A stretch of DNA of 64,000 nt, from assembly GCF_000220395.1 (NCBI RefSeq), contig NW_004086346.1, forward strand, positions 1 to 64,000, written 5' to 3'. A model generated the notes under the pieces. The model worked only from the letters and a program-made list of their open reading frames with translations, was not told where the DNA came from and did not search any database. The translations under genes were made by a program, and so were the position numbers. This document shows, one piece after another, positions 12,480 to 24,880 of this stretch (the first letter of the stretch is position 1; each line of letters opens with the position of its first letter). Origin of the DNA: Ichthyophthirius multifiliis (lineage: Eukaryota; Ciliophora; Oligohymenophorea; Hymenostomatida).

Positions 12480-13882
12480 ATGCAACAGAAAACTACCGTT
12501 GAATAATATTTATTTGCTGTTAATAATAAAATAGCTAATAATTGTAAAAAACTAATTTTAAAACCTTTATATTAATTCTCAATAACTCGCAAAACCTACT
12601 TCCTTAAAGGTAATGATTCAAGAAAGCTAAAAACTACTCAATGTGAAGAGCTTTTAAAATTTGTTAACTAGGACTAAAAAGGTTAATCTTTTCTTGTTTA
12701 CAATTCATTTGAAGCTCTAAGAAAGCTCAAATCTTGGCAAGATTAATTGCTTTGGATAAGACCTTTTTATGCTTTAAAGTATAACCAAATATCTCCTTTA
12801 GTACATGATTTGACTTTAAATGGTGCAGGCTTAGATGTGTCTTCTTAAGAAGAAATAAGGTAAGGCTTATAAATAGGTGTAAATGCAAGAGATATTATAT
12901 ATTCTAATCCAGTAAAAGAAGAAAAGGACATAATTTATGCTGCTAAAAATAATGTTCTTTACACTACAGCTGACTCTTTTAACGAATTACTAAAAATTTA
13001 ATAATTAGCACCAAATATGAAGATTTTATGGAGAATTTCTATTCCTGTGGATAATAGTAAAGAGATATCAACATCATTTTTAATAAATTTGGAGATGATA
13101 TATTATCTATTGAAAATGCTAAGTAAATGCTCAAATACATAGCCTAAGAATTATAGGTAAACCTTCATGGAATTTATTTCCATTTTGGAAGTAGTAAAAA
13201 CGTATCTAGTTCTTTATTAAAATCAGTCAATATGGCTATAAAATGCATCGAAATAGGCCGATAATATGGACATGAAATGGAAATAATTGATTTTGGTGGA
13301 GGGTATCCTGCAGGAGATTTAAACTCAGATGTAATTAATACTCTTAAACTAACATAATAAAATAAGTTAGGATATAAAGTTATTGCAGAACCTGGAAGAC
13401 ATTTTTCTTAGTAAACGTGCTATTTATTTACAAGAATTCTTGCAAAAAGAATTAAATAAGGTAGGTTATGCTATTATTTAAATGATTCTCTTTATCATTC
13501 ATTTAATTGTATTTTAATGGATGGAAATACTTTTGAAAATAATAATGAATAATTTTATAACATACTTGATAATGTAACTAATTAATAATTTGGAATTTAC
13601 AAAGAAAATATGATTGAAGGTTCTTTGTTTGGAATGACTTGTGATGGATTAGATGTAATTGCTAGAAATTTAAGTATTCCTCAAGATATTAATGTTGGAG
13701 ATTGGCTATGTTTTAATGGAATGGGAAGTTATACTTATGGACCTAAAAGTAAGTTAAATGGAATGAAAAGCACAACAAGAATTTTTTAATGGAATTCTGA
13801 TATTAACTAAAAATAAGAAGACTAAAATTAAATTGGTCGATATGAGTTCCATTTTGTTTGGAATCCAATCCTAATGTCATGA
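12480..13882 (+). CDS. Ornithine decarboxylase family PLP enzyme
   Basis: A group IV (alanine-racemase fold) decarboxylase of about 467 residues, most like eukaryotic ornithine decarboxylase, which makes putrescine for polyamine synthesis. Motifs in order: the PLP lysine in PFYALKYN (Lys100), GAGLDVSSQEEI, IYSNPVKEEKDI, HFGSSK, DFGGGYP, EPGRHF, NDSLYHSFNCILMDG, MTCDGLD (catalytic Cys, ~387) and FNGMGSYTYG. The start ATG precedes a continuous frame. There are no introns. A single base seems to be missing in the T-run at 13079-13083: upstream reads LWRISIPVDNSKE, downstream NKFGDDILSIENA, as in the family. Lysine or bifunctional decarboxylase remains possible. Confidence 0.92.
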
Positions 13883-14586
13883 TTGAAACATTAAAATCAT
13901 TTTTTTTCATTTAATAGACTAAAAAATATTATTTAATTTTATTATTTTGTTGATTTTTATCTATTTGTCTATTGATTTTATTATTTTCAAATTTTTAACT
14001 ATTTTGTGTTTATTTGATATATGATATATAGTATAAATTAAAAAATTAATTTTTATTTTAAAACAATAAAAAAAATATTTTAATAATAACTTTTTTTAGA
14101 TATATTTTGATTTAGAAATTTTTTATCAATTTTATTACCTTTTATAATAAAATAAAAAATATTTAATTATTGATAAAAAATAGTTTAATGTAGAGGTGTT
14201 TATTATAATATATAATAAATATTAAACTTATGATTTTTATATAAATTATAATTGATTTATAAATTTTAAATTTTGAATTCCTTTCGTAGAAAATATAACT
14301 AATTAAAGTAAATAATATAATATTTATTATATGGCTATCAAATAAAAATTTATATAAAATAAAAAATGGTATTTTATTAACTAAATTAAATTTACTAATA
14401 TTTAAGAAAATTATTTTATAAATGTGTTTTATTAATTAGCAAAATAATAGACATAACTTAATAGTTTAAAAATGTTTATTATTAAGCCTTAAAAACAAAT
14501 ATGTAATTTAAATAATATTAAAAAATGATATTTATGCTTTAAATTTTAAATTTATAATAAATCTCTAAACATTTATTTTTGCTGAT
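13883..14586. other. Intergenic, no feature seen
   Basis: AT-rich sequence between the decarboxylase gene and a small minus-strand gene. It should contain both 3' ends. I see no motif. Confidence 0.6.
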
Positions 14587-15006
14587 TCATATATTATTTT
14601 ACAAAATCTATATATTTTATTCAATTTACGCAATTCTTCTCTTTTATTTAAATAATTTACTTTTTTATTTTATTTTATTTTATTACTTCGTAATTATCAA
14701 TAACCTAATATTATTATTCTAAATCTAAGGCCTTTTAATATAAATCTTCTATAATTTCATTTTTTTTGTTTGCACATTCTTAATTAACCTTAATTTTTAT
14801 AAATAATTGAAGTTTTTTATTTTTACAGAAGAAATAACAAGTTTATTTTATTCAATCCTGTTTCTTAGATCATCTAATTCTTCTTATAATTAGTCTATCT
14901 TTTTTATAAACAAAAATATGATTTTTTTATATTGAAAAATTAAAAATTTATTGATTTTTACTAACTATTTTTTATTTTATGCGAATTCTCTATAAAAAAT
15001 ATCCAT
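14587..15006 (-). CDS. Small predicted coiled-coil protein
   Basis: I do not recognise this gene. On the minus strand an ATG (15006) opens a short frame containing IDQLQEELDDLRNRIEQN, a clear heptad pattern. A 38 nt intron (14789-14826, GTAAAA...AAG) leads to VNQECANKKNEIIEDL. A further likely intron (about 14640-14680) leads to RRIAQIEQNIQILQNNI and TGA. A 63 nt stretch near the start could be coding or another intron. Length is about 90-110 residues. Support comes from GC rise, heptads and intron borders; no family is evident. It is isolated in a gene-poor area. Confidence 0.42.
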
Positions 15007-18000
15007 TAATAAATAATATAAAATAAATAAAATTTATTTGATATTTTAATTATTTTATTTTATATTAATTTTTGATTAAATATATAATTCAATAATTAAA
15101 TTTCAGTATATAAACAAAAAACTTTATATTTCTTATTTTAAAATTTATACATTTAATTTAACTATTGTACTAATTAATTTATTAATAAATATTAGAAATA
15201 TAAAAAAATTATAAATAAAAATTTTATTTATTGTTAATATGGAAAATAATTATTTCTAAAATTTCATATAAAATAAATTATATTATGTAAAATCTAAGAA
15301 TCAAAATATATTTATATTTTCAAAAGTATATAGATGATAAAAAATATATATAAAAACATATAAAAATAATTAAAATATCTTTTGTAATTAATTATATTTT
15401 AAAGTTATTAAGTTTAGAGGCTAAAATTGAAATAATTGAAATTAAAAAAAAAATTAATAAAATAAATTTATATTTAATTAAAAATTCAAGACTTTTTAGT
15501 TTTTTTATTTTAATTTATTAAAAGCATATACTTTTATAATATAAGATTCTAAATAAAATAAAATTTTTTAAAAAAATTAAAAATTTTGTTCATAATTTTT
15601 AGAAAAATTAACTAATCTAATAAGATTTTATAATTTTTAATATATTTTAAATCCTAAAATTTTTTCTAAATATTATTTATATATAATTAAATTGAATTTT
15701 TAAAATATTTGCATAAAAATTAAATATAATTTTAAAAAATATATATAAATAAAAATAGTTGATATAAAAATTAAATAAATTTTGAAAATAATAGTATTAC
15801 ATTTTTAAAAAAAAATTAAGAGTTAAATTTTAGACGAAAAAAAGTAAAAAAAATAAAAAAATTCTATGAGGGTAATAAATAATTATAATATAATTTAATG
15901 TAATATTAACACGTAAAATAATGTAGAAAAAATCTTTAAAATAAAATTAAATATTATATTAAAAAATTATGATTATTTAAAATATAAAAATATATATATT
16001 TATATATATATTATAAATATTTTATTATAAAATTAATTTTTTTATAATTTACTATATAAATTTATATATGTTTTATTTCATTATAAATATAATTAATTAT
16101 TTTTTTATATAAATTAAGCGTTTAAAAATATAATAAATGTATAAATTATATATAGAATTTAAAAAAAAAATATTAATTAATTATAATACAAAAATATTTT
16201 TTTATATTATTAAAATATATTAAATAGATATTTTAATTATTAAATAAAAAATATATCAATAAATATGATATTTTATAAATAAAAATTAAAGAATTTTTTA
16301 TTTCTTAATTATATATTTAATTATTTATGATTCATTTATTAATTATTGTTATATTATTTAACTTTCTAATTATTTAATATTATTTTAAAAATATTTAAAT
16401 TATTATTTAAATAATAATAATTAATATTAAATTATAATTTATTATTTTTTTAACCAGTATATTTTTTAAAAATTCTTTTTAATTTAATAATTATAAAATT
16501 AATTATATAGCCTTATTTAATATGAAAATATATCCTTTTTTAATCAGAATTTTATATAATAAAAACATTTTTAAATATTTCAGATAATTATAAATTCAAA
16601 TGTAAAAGAATATAAAATAAATAAAATAGAAAATATTTAAAATAAAAAATTACATATTTATTTAACTATTGTTTTTATATTTATAGTAATAATATCTTAA
16701 TTTTTATAGAAATAAGTATTTTTTTTAATCTAATTTATATTGTTATTATTTTCTTAAGCTAATTTATTATAATTTAATTTATGATTGTAAATTTTTATTT
16801 TTATAGTATTATTTGAAAAAAAAATTATAAAATAATTTATTAAAATGAAAAAATTATAATATATTAACTTTATTGATAAATATAATACATAAATAAACAT
16901 ATTTTTAAGTTATTTATTATATTTTTTTTATTTATAAACCTTTTAATAATAAATATATTAAAAAAATATCAATTATAAAATATTTATAATCTTATTATTA
17001 TCATAATATTGAAAGACTTATTATTTATAATTATGAAAATTATTATTATTTTATAATTTTATTATTTAACTATTTTGAAAAGATATTTTTTATCATTATT
17101 GTTAATAATTAATTATAATTTTTATGAATTCCAAATATATAAAATCATAAAAAATAAAAACATATAAATTTTAAGTAATTAAAAAATAATGATATATAAA
17201 AAATAAAATTAAATAAATATAAAAATATAATAAAAAATATAATTAATTATATTATATAAAATAAATTAAAAAAGCTAAAATTTTAATTTCTTTATTATTT
17301 TTAATAATATTTATTTATAAAATATTATTTATTTATTATTATAAAAATATTTATATTATTTTTATTTGTAATAATTTTAATTATATAATTTATTACTAAT
17401 ATTATTATTACAAATAACTTATTATGCATACAATCAAAATTTATTTTTTATAAACAAAGCATATAATTGATAAATTTATTAATTTTTTCATATATATTTC
17501 TTTAAATTTTAATTTGTTATTTCATTACTAACTTTTTGATATAATCATTATATTATATGCAAGACTATCTAAAATTAATAATAATTTTTTCGATTAATTG
17601 AAAAATAAATTTTATTTATCTATTTTTTTATTAATTTGCCTTAAAATAATAATAAAATAAATATATGTATAAAATAAAAATAATCATTTTTATGCCAAAA
17701 TATTAATAAGAAATAAAATTACACTATTAATTATAAATAATAGTTTTTTTTTTCTATTTTAATTTTTTAAAAATACAATTTAATAATATATATTATTATT
17801 TAAACATAAATTATACATTATTATAAAGAATTTTTTGATTTAAAAAATATTTTAATATATCAAATTTACGTGAAAATCTATATAGAAATTATGGTGTATT
17901 TTAAAATATTAATTTCTATATATAATTATATATTTCTTATTATAATATAATTAAAAAAGCATCAATAATCTACGTAATATTATATAAAATACTCTATTAA

Positions 18001-18124
18001 TTATCATATGAAATAAATATCTATTTTCATAAAAAAATCTTTACATGTGTTCTAAAATAGATCTATATTATAAATAATAATATTTATATTTTAAAAATAA
18101 TATAAGTAAAAAAAGTAAAAAAAA
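15007..18124. other. 3.1 kb gene desert
   Basis: Extremely AT-rich, with GC visibly lower than in coding stretches. I find no protein-like frame, tRNA or repeat array on either strand. Possible roles (origin, scaffold attachment, old intergenic DNA) cannot be judged from sequence alone. Confidence 0.6.
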
Positions 18125-18894
18125 ATGACAATATTTAAATAATAAGAAATTCTTTAAGAAATAAAATAAGACGTCTTATATATCCTTGACAATATTCAAA
18201 AAAATCGCTACTATCTCAATAAGTTATTTCAAAATTCTATAAATAATTACTTCATTGCTAATTATGCTGGACCTTTGTTAAAAGAACCTTTGTAACTGTA
18301 AAAAATAGATAAAATACACAAATTCATAAAAGAAAAATATTAAAACGTAAAAGGAACGAATTGTATTAAAATTCTATATGGATATATTAAATAATTAGAA
18401 AAACATGACTAAATTCATAACTTTGACAAATTTCTAATAAATAATATATTTACAAAGATAAATAAAAATCTGAAATAAAATGATATAAAAGAATGGCAAA
18501 CCTAAGTTTGGAAAAGGGCAATTTCGTTATTTGTCCATTAATATATAAATTACTAACATCTATAAGATATTTTCTAAATATGGAATAGTCTTTTTAATGA
18601 AAATTAAATAAATAGAAAAAGATAATAAAACTTAAATCATAGAAAAATAAAAGAAGAAGAAATAACTGAAGTAAATTAAAACTAATTAAAATATAATAAT
18701 TAAATTTAAGAATTTAAAGATAGAGGAGAAAATATTATATATAAAGAAAAATTTGCTAATTATAAAATGATATAAATAGACTAATTACCTTAAAAAATAG
18801 AAATTATATACTAATAATAAAATGAATTAAATACAAATTAAATTAAATAAAATAATTAAGAATAATATTAATAAAAAGAATAATAATAATAATA

Positions 18895-18934
<40 letters not shown>

Positions 18935-19267
18935 TAATAACAAAAATAATTATAATAATAATAGTAATAGTAATTATAATAATTTTAATAACAATTTTTA
19001 AATTAGTAAGATATATAATTATCTTAATTTAAATAAGAGTAATAATTAATTGACGATAATTAAATAAATATTGAATAAAATCAATTAGAATAATATAATT
19101 TAAATATATAAATTGATAATATATAACCAAGTAAATAATAACTCAAAAAATAATTATTGTAAATAATTTAAAAAAATTAAGAATACAAAGATATTTTAGG
19201 AAAATATTTTGGAAAGAATAATAATAATTGTAAGATTAGCATTTAAATTAATATACAAAATAAATGA
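18125..19267 (+). CDS. Polyglutamine-rich protein of unknown function
   Basis: A single uninterrupted frame of 380 residues ends at TGA. The N-terminal ~160 residues are a well-mixed, probably helical domain (DVLYILDNIQKNRYYLNKLF, NYAGPLLKEP, EWQTQVWKRAISLFVHQYIN) that I cannot assign. The middle has a run of about 17 Gln encoded almost purely by TAA, followed by more Q-rich sequence. The tail ends near ILGKYFGKNNNN. The (TAA)n tract at about 18877-18931 is a coding microsatellite. It lies upstream of, and codirectional with, the dienoyl-CoA reductase gene. Confidence 0.75.
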
Positions 19268-19431
19268 TCTAATAAATATATTATATTTTAATAATTTTTT
19301 ATTAAATATTTATATGAATAAATTATAATTTTTTTTATAAAAAATATTTAATATTTATTAAATATTTTTTATTTTCTATTTAAAATTATGTAATTTAATT
19401 TATAACAAATAAATCTTTATTTTTTAAAAAA

Positions 19432-20322
19432 ATGAGTATTTTTCAATAAAATTTATTTACTAAAAAAGTAGTTCTTGTAACAGGTGGAGCTACTGGCATT
19501 TGTTATATAATTGCATAATAATTTTTGAAGCATGGAGCAACTGTTTGTATTATGAGCAGAAAACAAAAAAATATCAATGAAGCTATAGAATTATTAAAAA
19601 AAGAAGCTAATTCTAATCTAATATACGGTACAACATGTGATGTAAGAAAATTAGAAGAAATAGAAAAAGCTGTAGAATTTTTTATCTAAAAAGCTGGAAA
19701 TATTGATATTTTAGTAAATGGAGCTGCGGGAAACTTTTTAATTCCTTTTGAAAAATTATCACCTAATGCATTCAGAACTGTAATTGATATTGACTTATTG
19801 GGAACTTTTCTAGTTTCTAAAGTTGTATATTCTAAATGTTTTAAAGGCAAAGGAGGAAACATAATAAATATATCCGCCTTATTATAAATATGTGGTGTCG
19901 CATTGTAAATAATTAAAAAATAATATTAACAAGTTAATTTTTTTAATTTAAAAAAATAAAGGTAAACTCATGCAGGTGCTGCTAAAGCAGGTGTAGATGC
20001 TATGACAAGACATTTAGCAATTGAATTAGGCCCTTAAAATGTAAGAGTTAATGGAATTGCTCCAGGATCTATAGATGGAACTGCTGGATTTGAGAAACTA
20101 ATGCCTGGTAATGATTTATTGATTAATATTGTTGATGTTGTACCTTTAAACAGATTAGGAAATAAAGAAGATATTGCTAATTGTGCACTTTTTCTTGCAT
20201 CTGAGGCTGCAAGCTATATAACTGGACAAATAATCGTGGTTGATGGAGGAGCAATGCATACATTCCCTAATTTTACTTTATTATCTGCGAAAATTAGAGA
20301 CTCATTAAAATCTAAATTATGA
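19432..20322 (+). CDS. DECR2: Peroxisomal 2,4-dienoyl-CoA reductase (SDR family)
   Basis: NADPH-dependent reductase that removes a double bond during beta-oxidation of unsaturated fatty acids. The Rossmann glycine motif is VTGGATGI. Family landmarks are [35 protein letters not shown] (conserved Lys, no classical SDR Tyr at the usual site, as in this family), [16 protein letters not shown] and [10 protein letters not shown]. The protein ends in SKL, a canonical PTS1 peroxisomal targeting signal. One intron at 19905-19961 (57 nt) joins VALQ to THAG in frame. The length of about 277 residues suits the peroxisomal (DECR2/SPS19) branch rather than the mitochondrial one. Confidence 0.93.
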
Positions 20323-20505
20323 AATAAATTCTTATACTTTAAAAATAAAATAGAATAATAATTATAAAATTAATATTTTTTAAATTTTTTTTTTATATAA
20401 TTATTAATTAAAATATATTTTTTCTTTATAATTTATTTAATTTTTCTTATAATTAATTTTATTAAAACATTGATAAAGTATATAAATAAAAAAAAAAACT
20501 AAAAA

Positions 20506-20578
20506 TGCCTTCACTCGGGATCGAACCGAGGACCGCAAGATCTTCAGTCTTGCGCTCTCCCAACTGAGCTATAAAGGC
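20506..20578 (-). tRNA. tRNA-Phe (GAA)
   Basis: On the minus strand this 73 nt sequence folds as a cloverleaf: acceptor GCCTTTA/TGAAGGC, D-arm TAGCTCAGTTGGGAGA, anticodon loop CTGAAGA with anticodon GAA, and T-arm GGTTCGATCCC. The discriminator base is A, and there is no encoded CCA or intron. Internal A and B box promoters (TAGCTCAGTTGG and GGTTCGATCC) are intact. Confidence 0.95.
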
Positions 20579-20890
20579 TTTATAGTAATTTTAATATATT
20601 TTACAAAATAAGCATCAAAAATTATAAGTTTTAATATAAAAGACATAATAAGGATAAATTAAAATTTAAAATATTTCTATTATGAAAATAAAAATATTTA
20701 AATTATTTAAATAAAATTCTTTAAATATAGTTTAAAATTAAAAAATTTAATAACTGCTTATACTTTATTAATATAAAAATTATTTTGTTAATTTTAGTAT
20801 TATAGATTTAGTACTAAAATGTTATTGATTTTAAATTATTATGTTTTCTTATAAAAAAGATTTATTTTTTAATTATCTAAGTTAACATCG

Positions 20891-21448
20891 TCATTATTAA
20901 AAATTTTATGTTATCTTGGTAGGCTTAAGTTATGCTTATATTTCTTTTGTATTTAAAATTATTCCATTAAGTTTAAAATTTATTTACTTTCATGTTTTTG
21001 ATTATAATTATTTTCACTATTGTTACAGCTTTAAGATTCTTTACTTTATTCGAAAATTTTGCTTAAAGAACCTCAGTTTTATAACTATATAAATAATTTA
21101 TTCACAAATAATGTTTGATATTTTCTTAAATCTTAATGTAATTTAGATGTCTAGTAATTTATATTTAACCCTTTTTATAACATTTTCTTAGAAAAGCTTT
21201 AATTTTTTATAATTTCTTCCTTGTTTTCTCCAACTTTTTTATTATGTAAGTTTTATATAAATATATTTATTTTTGCAAATTTTTTTATACTGAATAGAAT
21301 TTCAATCTGTTTCTGTATTTATCTTCACAAACAAAGAAACTTATATTTACTAATTAGAATTAATTAATATTTTATAAAATTGAATTTCTCGAATTAATCA
21401 GAATTTACTTCAACTATTTTAAGAAATTTCAGTATTAAAAACTATCAT
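20891..21448 (-). CDS. Hypothetical small multi-exon protein, possibly with frame breaks
   Basis: I do not recognise it. Minus-strand pieces read as protein and chain through plausible introns: KQIEILF joins IGENKEEIIKNQSFSKKML, then NYQTSKLHQDLRKYQTLFVN, then TEVLQAKFSNKVKNLKA joins QINFKLNGIILNTKEIQAQ, then TGA at 20893-20891. A frame break in an A-run near 21080, and another near the start, are needed to connect them. The ATG at 21448 is tentative. The GC content is higher than in flanking DNA. It could be a real gene with sequencing errors or a decaying one. Confidence 0.42.
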
Positions 21449-22067
21449 GAAATCGCTACATTTTGTTTAATAATATTAGGAATATCTCTAAAAATTAAAA
21501 ATTCACAAATTAAATTTTTTAATATAATTTTTTATTGCAACCATTTTTTTAATGAGTTTAGAATTGAAATAGTTGATTCTAATATAATAATTATTTATAT
21601 AATATAATTATTAAAATTGATTATTTAAATAATATAATAAATTGAATATATATTATAGATATTTTTTTATAAAATAAAGAAAAAGGAAAATATTTCATTG
21701 ATTTTGAATTTAAAGCTTTTGATACTCCAAAATCATGATTAGATAATTGGTTAAAAAAATTAAAAGAAGAATAAATATAGTTGTCAAAAATCAGTCTAGT
21801 TTTTTTTTGAAATTCGGTTCATAATTCATTAAAAGATTAAAGAAATTAAAAGCAAATAAAAAATTTTATAATTAAAAATTATATATGCTAATATTTATTA
21901 TAAAGATATATTATTTTATAATTATATTATATACTTATTAATATATATATATATATAAAAATTATTTCTTTATAATTAATATATATTATATAAAAAAATA
22001 TATTTATAAATTAAAATTATTAAAGCAAATACTTTTTTAATTAATTTTTCTTGTTTATATAAAAAAA
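21449..22067. other. Intergenic, with a short protein-like remnant
   Basis: Mostly AT-rich. At about 21680-21790 (+) one frame reads EKGKYFIDFEFKAFDTPKS, a TGA, then LDNWLKKLKEEQ. This may be a relic or an isolated exon. The rest shows nothing. Confidence 0.4.
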
Positions 22068-22820
22068 ATGATATTATATTTGGTATAATTTATTGCTGCT
22101 ATTTTTATTACATCAGGATTTAATTATTGTTTAAAATATATAAATATAAATGGTACTATACAAAGCCAAAAATAGTTCCATTTTTTAAGAAGAATTTAGC
22201 ATATGGGATCAGGATTAATAATTATTATGTTGATGATAATTACTTCAGATTATATATATGTATATACTTCCTTTACAGGGTTCTTACTTTTTTTTTTGAT
22301 ACACATAATTCGTAAAGTTAACAAAAGAGTTAATGACTTCTATTTAAAATCTTTTTCTTTTTTATTGCGTCCTCATGAAATAGAAAGTTTGCCAGGTTCA
22401 TTTTATTTTTTGTTAGGAGTATTTTTAAGCATTTTATTTTTTGATAAATATATTGCAATGTTAGGAATATTGATTTTAAGTGTCGGAGATCCAATAGCCA
22501 GCATTTTTGGAATATATTTTCCTTCTATGCATTTTATGGAAGGAAAAAGTTTATCCGGAACTTTGAGTTGTGGAATATTTTGTTGTTTAAGCTCACTTTT
22601 AATAAGAATATTTTATTTATAATACTAAGAATAATGCGAATATATAAATAATATGAGTTATATTGGTTATACAATATTTATTTTTTTTGTTAGCATATTA
22701 GCTGAAATAGGACCATGTCCAAGAAAATATTATTTTGATGATAATTTAACTATACCTGTGTACTCATGTAGTTTAATTTATATTTATTTTGAATATTTAT
22801 AAACTATTTTATTTAAATGA
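22068..22820 (+). CDS. CTP-dependent lipid kinase (DGK1/dolichol kinase-like membrane protein)
   Basis: An intronless 250-residue polytopic membrane protein. Family signatures are present in order: RKVNKRVNDFYLKSFSFLLR then PHEIESLPGSFYFLLG, the nucleotide-binding VGDPIASIFG, GKSLSGTLSCG, and C-terminal AEIGP...DDNLTIPVYS. This layout is that of the CTP-transferase/kinase superfamily (DGK1 diacylglycerol kinase, SEC59 dolichol kinase, VTE5 phytol kinase). It fits ER membrane phosphorylation of diacylglycerol or a polyprenol. PHE...G and DDNLTIP favour DGK1-type, but substrate is not proven. The hydrophobic segments are genuine, because the motifs fall between them. Confidence 0.85.
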
Positions 22821-22948
22821 AATAATCTAAAAAATTTAAAATAATTTTATTTTTTTTTATAAAAAAAAATTAAATAATAAAACTAGATTTTTTTTTTATT
22901 TTTTTTAATAAAATTTTGTATAAATATATTTAATTATAAAATAATGAA

Positions 22949-24880
22949 TCAACATAACCTTTTTTTTTATTTTAATTAATTATTTTTATTCTTAATATTC
23001 CTCTTTATTTTTTTCAACTTTTAAATTAACTTTCCTTAGTATTTTTACTTTGCCATAGATCTTGTAATAATTTTTTTATAAGGGAATTTTTATATTTATA
23101 GTTTTTCTGAATAATAAACTTCTTCATTATTTAATATTAAATTTATAAATTTTTCTTCTTTCCAGAATTATTAGATAATTTAATATAAATGTTTATCTTT
23201 AATTCTATTAAAAATAGCATCAATAAGCATATTTTTTTCTTCTCGGAATTATTTTTGTTCGTTTTCTTCATCATCTCCTTATCTATTTTTCCCAAAAGCT
23301 TATAAATTTTGAATAGATTTAACTCTTAAATGAGTATTTGCAAATTAAATTTATTCTTCAGTTAATTCTTCAGGATGATCAATAAAGAAACTAATCATTA
23401 TATTCAAGCATTTTTCATATCCAATTTAGTTTTCCTTAATATTCATCATCTATTAAAATGCCAATTTATAATTTTTCTAAACAACATTTATTTATGATAA
23501 TTAAAATTTCGCCTTTTAATTCTAAGGATCTAAATTTAGAACTTCTTCATAAATTTTATACGCTTCGTTAAGATTATTTAGAGAAACATTAATCAAAGCC
23601 TTCATTATATAAAATTTAATATTTTTAGGATGAGCATAAATAGCTTTTTCTGTATAAATCAATGATTCTTCGAATTTCTCAAGTTTATTTAAAAATTAAA
23701 TATAATAGTAATATGCATTTGCATTCGAGTTATCTAAAAAAATAGCTTTTTAGTACATAAATTCGGCCTAATTATTATCTTCTTCAAAACTATAAATATC
23801 TCCAATTAAAACGTATAGGTCAGAGTTTGTTTGATATCCGTTTTCAATTAAGGTAGTGAGAGTTTACAAACTTTCTGGATACATTTTTCGTTATCTTTAA
23901 ATTAAATAGATTGACAAATTAAGATCATAGTCATATGAATTAAACTATCTAGCTTTTAAAAAGTTAAACAAGCAGCAATAGAAATATTCATTATGCATAA
24001 AAAGCAATCCTATATAATAATATTTTAAATAAATAGTAAGATCTTTTCTTTTTTTTAAAATCGATGAAAAATAGATAAGCTTATAAAATTCATAAACATT
24101 TTACTAATGATGCACATTTTTTGATAAAAAATTAAGAGCTTTTTGATCTTCATCTTAATAAAAATAGATAAATCCAACAATTATGTATCTTACATGATGT
24201 CCATTCATATTCAATTCAATAGATTTCAAAGTAAAATTTAAAGAATCTTCAAATTTCATTTCTTAAAAAGAGTATTCTCCTAGTCTTTAGTAAACAGCTA
24301 CACTTTCTTTTGTTATCTCCAATGCTTAATATAGAATTTCTTTTTTTGCGAAAATACTTTATACATTATCTTTTAAATCAGTTTTAGTTAATAATCCTAA
24401 TACTGCCCAAATTTCATTTAATTTTCTAATCCCATCATCTTCAATAGATTATTATTTTATATAACTTATGTCCAAATGATGTTCGCAAGCTTCATCATTT
24501 AAAAAATACATCCCGAATGCTAAGCCTAAGGAATCCATTACAGAATCAAAGTTTTCCCCATTTTATATTATATGAGTAAATAAAGAAATTGCGCGTTTTT
24601 CATATCCTAGAATTCGGAATGCCCAACCTCGAAAAGCTTCTATTAGTAAGCATCCTTCTTCATCTTCATTTATTAGTTCGGTTGTCTATAAAGATTCTTC
24701 ATATTTTCCCCACATTAATTATATTAATGCTAGGCGGGCTTTTATAAAATTTGTGTGTAAAAACTCTTTTTAAAGACTCGTATAAATTGTTATATAAGCA
24801 TTTTCATAATCCTAATTGTAATATAAATTATCACTTTTCAATATAATTTCTAATTATTAAGTAATTTAGTTGTTGCTCAT
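22949..24880 (-). CDS. TPR-repeat protein
   Basis: One uninterrupted minus-strand frame of 643 residues with no intron, starting MSNNQITQQLEIIL. The second half shows clear tetratricopeptide repeats: SDLYVLIGDIYSFEEDNNQA, ANAYYYYIQFLNKLEKFEES, IKFYIMKALINVSLNNLNEA with A/L/Y spacing and DPQN turns. The N-terminal half also has degenerate TPR-like helices (ARLALIQLMWGKYEESLQ, RLGEYSFQEMKFEDSL). The tail is charged and Lys-rich. No signal peptide or membrane segment is seen. It is a scaffold or adaptor of unknown partner. Its 3' end converges on the lipid kinase gene with a 128 bp gap. Confidence 0.88.

Noticed and set aside
13060-13100. Intron instead of a frame break in the decarboxylase
   Set aside because: A GTAAAG...GGAG intron would keep frame but would delete the conserved KFG block, so a missing base is the better explanation.
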